From Bdellovibrio sp. (GTDB lineage: Bacteria > Bdellovibrionota > Bdellovibrionia > Bdellovibrionales > Bdellovibrionaceae), in contig JAGIAF010000227.1 of NCBI GenBank assembly GCA_017745015.1, forward strand, positions 1 to 5,414: a stretch of DNA of 5,414 nucleotides, written 5' to 3'. Positions 4,483 through 5,414 of the stretch are shown here, piece by piece. The position numbers and the translations under genes are program-made. The notes beneath the pieces were generated by a model, which did no database searches, had not been told where the DNA came from, and saw nothing but the letters and a program-made list of their open reading frames with translations. How positions within the stretch are numbered: the first letter of the stretch is position 1; every line of letters begins with the position of its first letter.

Positions 4483-5414
4483 TCAAGAAACTACCATTTC
4501 TACTTGTTGCTCTATTGTTGGTGTTCTTCCAGAATTGCCAAGAGCCAATGAAGTTTAATGCAGATTACTCAAGCACATCATTTTCTGCCTCCATTGATGG
4601 ATCGTCTCTTTATTATACAAATCAAAAGAACGTCACTGTTGATGTAAACCTCTCCTCAGACTTTTTGACTGAGATGCGCGCTTCAATCTATGAAGACATG
4701 GATAAAGCCAACATCCCGTGGGGTCCAGTTGCTAAAAAAATCTTAGTAGAACTAGACTCTGAATACGCAGCTGACGGTTCTAAGGACGGTATGAAGAGAG
4801 TCCACATTGAAACTCGCGATCCGAAAACGGACAAACGCTTCAACACTGTGGTTAACGTATTCCTAGATACACAAGCTCCGCTCTTGAGTGCTGAAGGAAT
4901 TCTTTCTCTAGGCACACAAGGCAAAATCTATTCTAAAGGTTCAACCGTAGACCTTACTTGGACAAGCGCTGATAAAGTCGCTCTCTCGGGTCTTTCATCA
5001 GGCCTTGATGAAGCGGCCGGCTTCCGTTGGGGTATCGCTGCAACAGGCGATTGCTCTGAGTCTGCTTTGGTTCAAAAGTCAGAATGGTCACGTCTTACGA
5101 ATTCTATGTCTTTGAAATGGCCTTCAGATGATCCTTTGACGGCTTTCTATGTTTGTATCTATGCAAAAGACAAAGCTGGTAACGTCGGCACATTGCTATC
5201 ACAACCAATGACATCTTTGTGGCAAGTTATTGCCGGTGACAATAACCAAGGTAATGGCGGTAGCGTCACGGCGAAAAGCGTTCGCTTCGGTTACCCGACT
5301 CGCCTTGCAGCAGATTCCAAAAATAATATCTATGTTGCCGATGCTTATATGAACGTCATTCGTCGTATTAGCGCTACCGGCATCGTTTCAAGCTTTGCTG
5401 GTACGGGTGTGAAC
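4479..5414 (+). CDS. Probable lipoprotein with Ig-like domains and NHL beta-propeller (3' end outside window)
   Basis: The gene starts at ATG 4479 after a purine-rich GGGGGGAA Shine-Dalgarno (4469-4476) and stays open for 312 codons to the right edge. Residues 1-20 are a lipoprotein-type signal: MIKK, a hydrophobic core LLVALLLVFF, then QNC with Cys20 as probable lipidation site. Residue -1 is Asn, not the usual Gly/Ala/Ser, but I recall FQNC endings as common in Bdellovibrio. Residues about 32-130 look like a beta-sandwich ending VNVFLDTQAP. Residues about 133-240 look like a second, Ig-like domain ending FYVCIYAKDKAGNVG, with Cys192 and Cys226 perhaps paired. From about residue 249, VIAGDNNQGNGG and then FGYPTRLAADSKNNIYVADA, NVIRRIS and FAGTG form a textbook NHL repeat (about 269-310), so a beta-propeller surely continues past the edge. 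Such propellers usually bind proteins or glycans; the partner here is unknown. Expected location is the outer membrane or cell surface. Confidence 0.88.
   Translation, partial: MIKKLPFLLVALLLVFFQNCQEPMKFNADYSSTSFSASIDGSSLYYTNQKNVTVDVNLSSDFLTEMRASIYEDMDKANIPWGPVAKKILVELDSEYAADGSKDGMKRVHIETRDPKTDKRFNTVVNVFLDTQAPLLSAEGILSLGTQGKIYSKGSTVDLTWTSADKVALSGLSSGLDEAAGFRWGIAATGDCSESALVQKSEWSRLTNSMSLKWPSDDPLTAFYVCIYAKDKAGNVGTLLSQPMTSLWQVIAGDNNQGNGGSVTAKSVRFGYPTRLAADSKNNIYVADAYMNVIRRISATGIVSSFAGTGVN

Noticed and set aside
4688..4924. Minus-strand open frame inside the lipoprotein gene
   Set aside because: It is a shadow of the Ig-like coding region, with no ribosome site or recognisable domain.
1..5414. 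CRISPR arrays, tRNA or rRNA genes, transposases, phage or toxin-antitoxin genes
   Set aside because: I saw no regularly spaced repeats, no tRNA-like cloverleaf and no protein of these kinds on either strand.

Overview
The window looks like a chromosomal segment from a predatory or related Bdellovibrionota bacterium. The main reason is a full-length regulator of the TIGR02147/DUF4423 type, a family known chiefly as paralogue sets in Fibrobacter and Bdellovibrio. It sits among secreted proteins of unknown function and a lipoprotein signal ending in F-Q-N-C, a form I associate with Bdellovibrio lipoproteins. Base composition is moderate and coding density is high. No RNA gene, insertion sequence, CRISPR array or prophage gene was found. 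The organism assignment is inference from protein style, not from a marker gene.

Layout. The left part holds two minus-strand genes that read as one operon: a 137-residue secreted protein (813-1226), then a larger secreted protein with an HEYMGLAGIDD motif (1-758) whose 3' end lies beyond the left edge. A 132-bp divergent intergenic region (1227-1358) carries an AT-rich block, a near-ideal extended -10 just before the regulator start, and an 8-bp direct repeat (GCAGCCCG, twice, 28 bp apart) in front of the minus-strand operon. The TIGR02147-type regulator (1359-2177, plus) follows. Next comes an exported protein of about 637 residues (2355-4268, plus), whose first 290 residues form a chymotrypsin-fold (S1-like) serine protease with a complete His/Asp/Ser triad. 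Its 350-residue C-terminal half is not recognised. The right edge holds the first 312 residues of a probable lipoprotein (4479-5414, plus) with Ig-like domains and the start of an NHL beta-propeller.

How the parts may work together. Every protein except the regulator carries an export signal, so the segment looks like a cell-envelope or secretome locus. The regulator is placed to control the divergent operon, and possibly itself, through the repeat in the shared intergenic region. No co-function of the protease and the NHL lipoprotein is shown: each is preceded by a gap of about 180-210 bp and may have its own promoter. The best candidates for new biology are the divergent regulator with secreted operon, the uncharacterised protease C-terminal half, and the HEYxGLAGIDD secreted protein.
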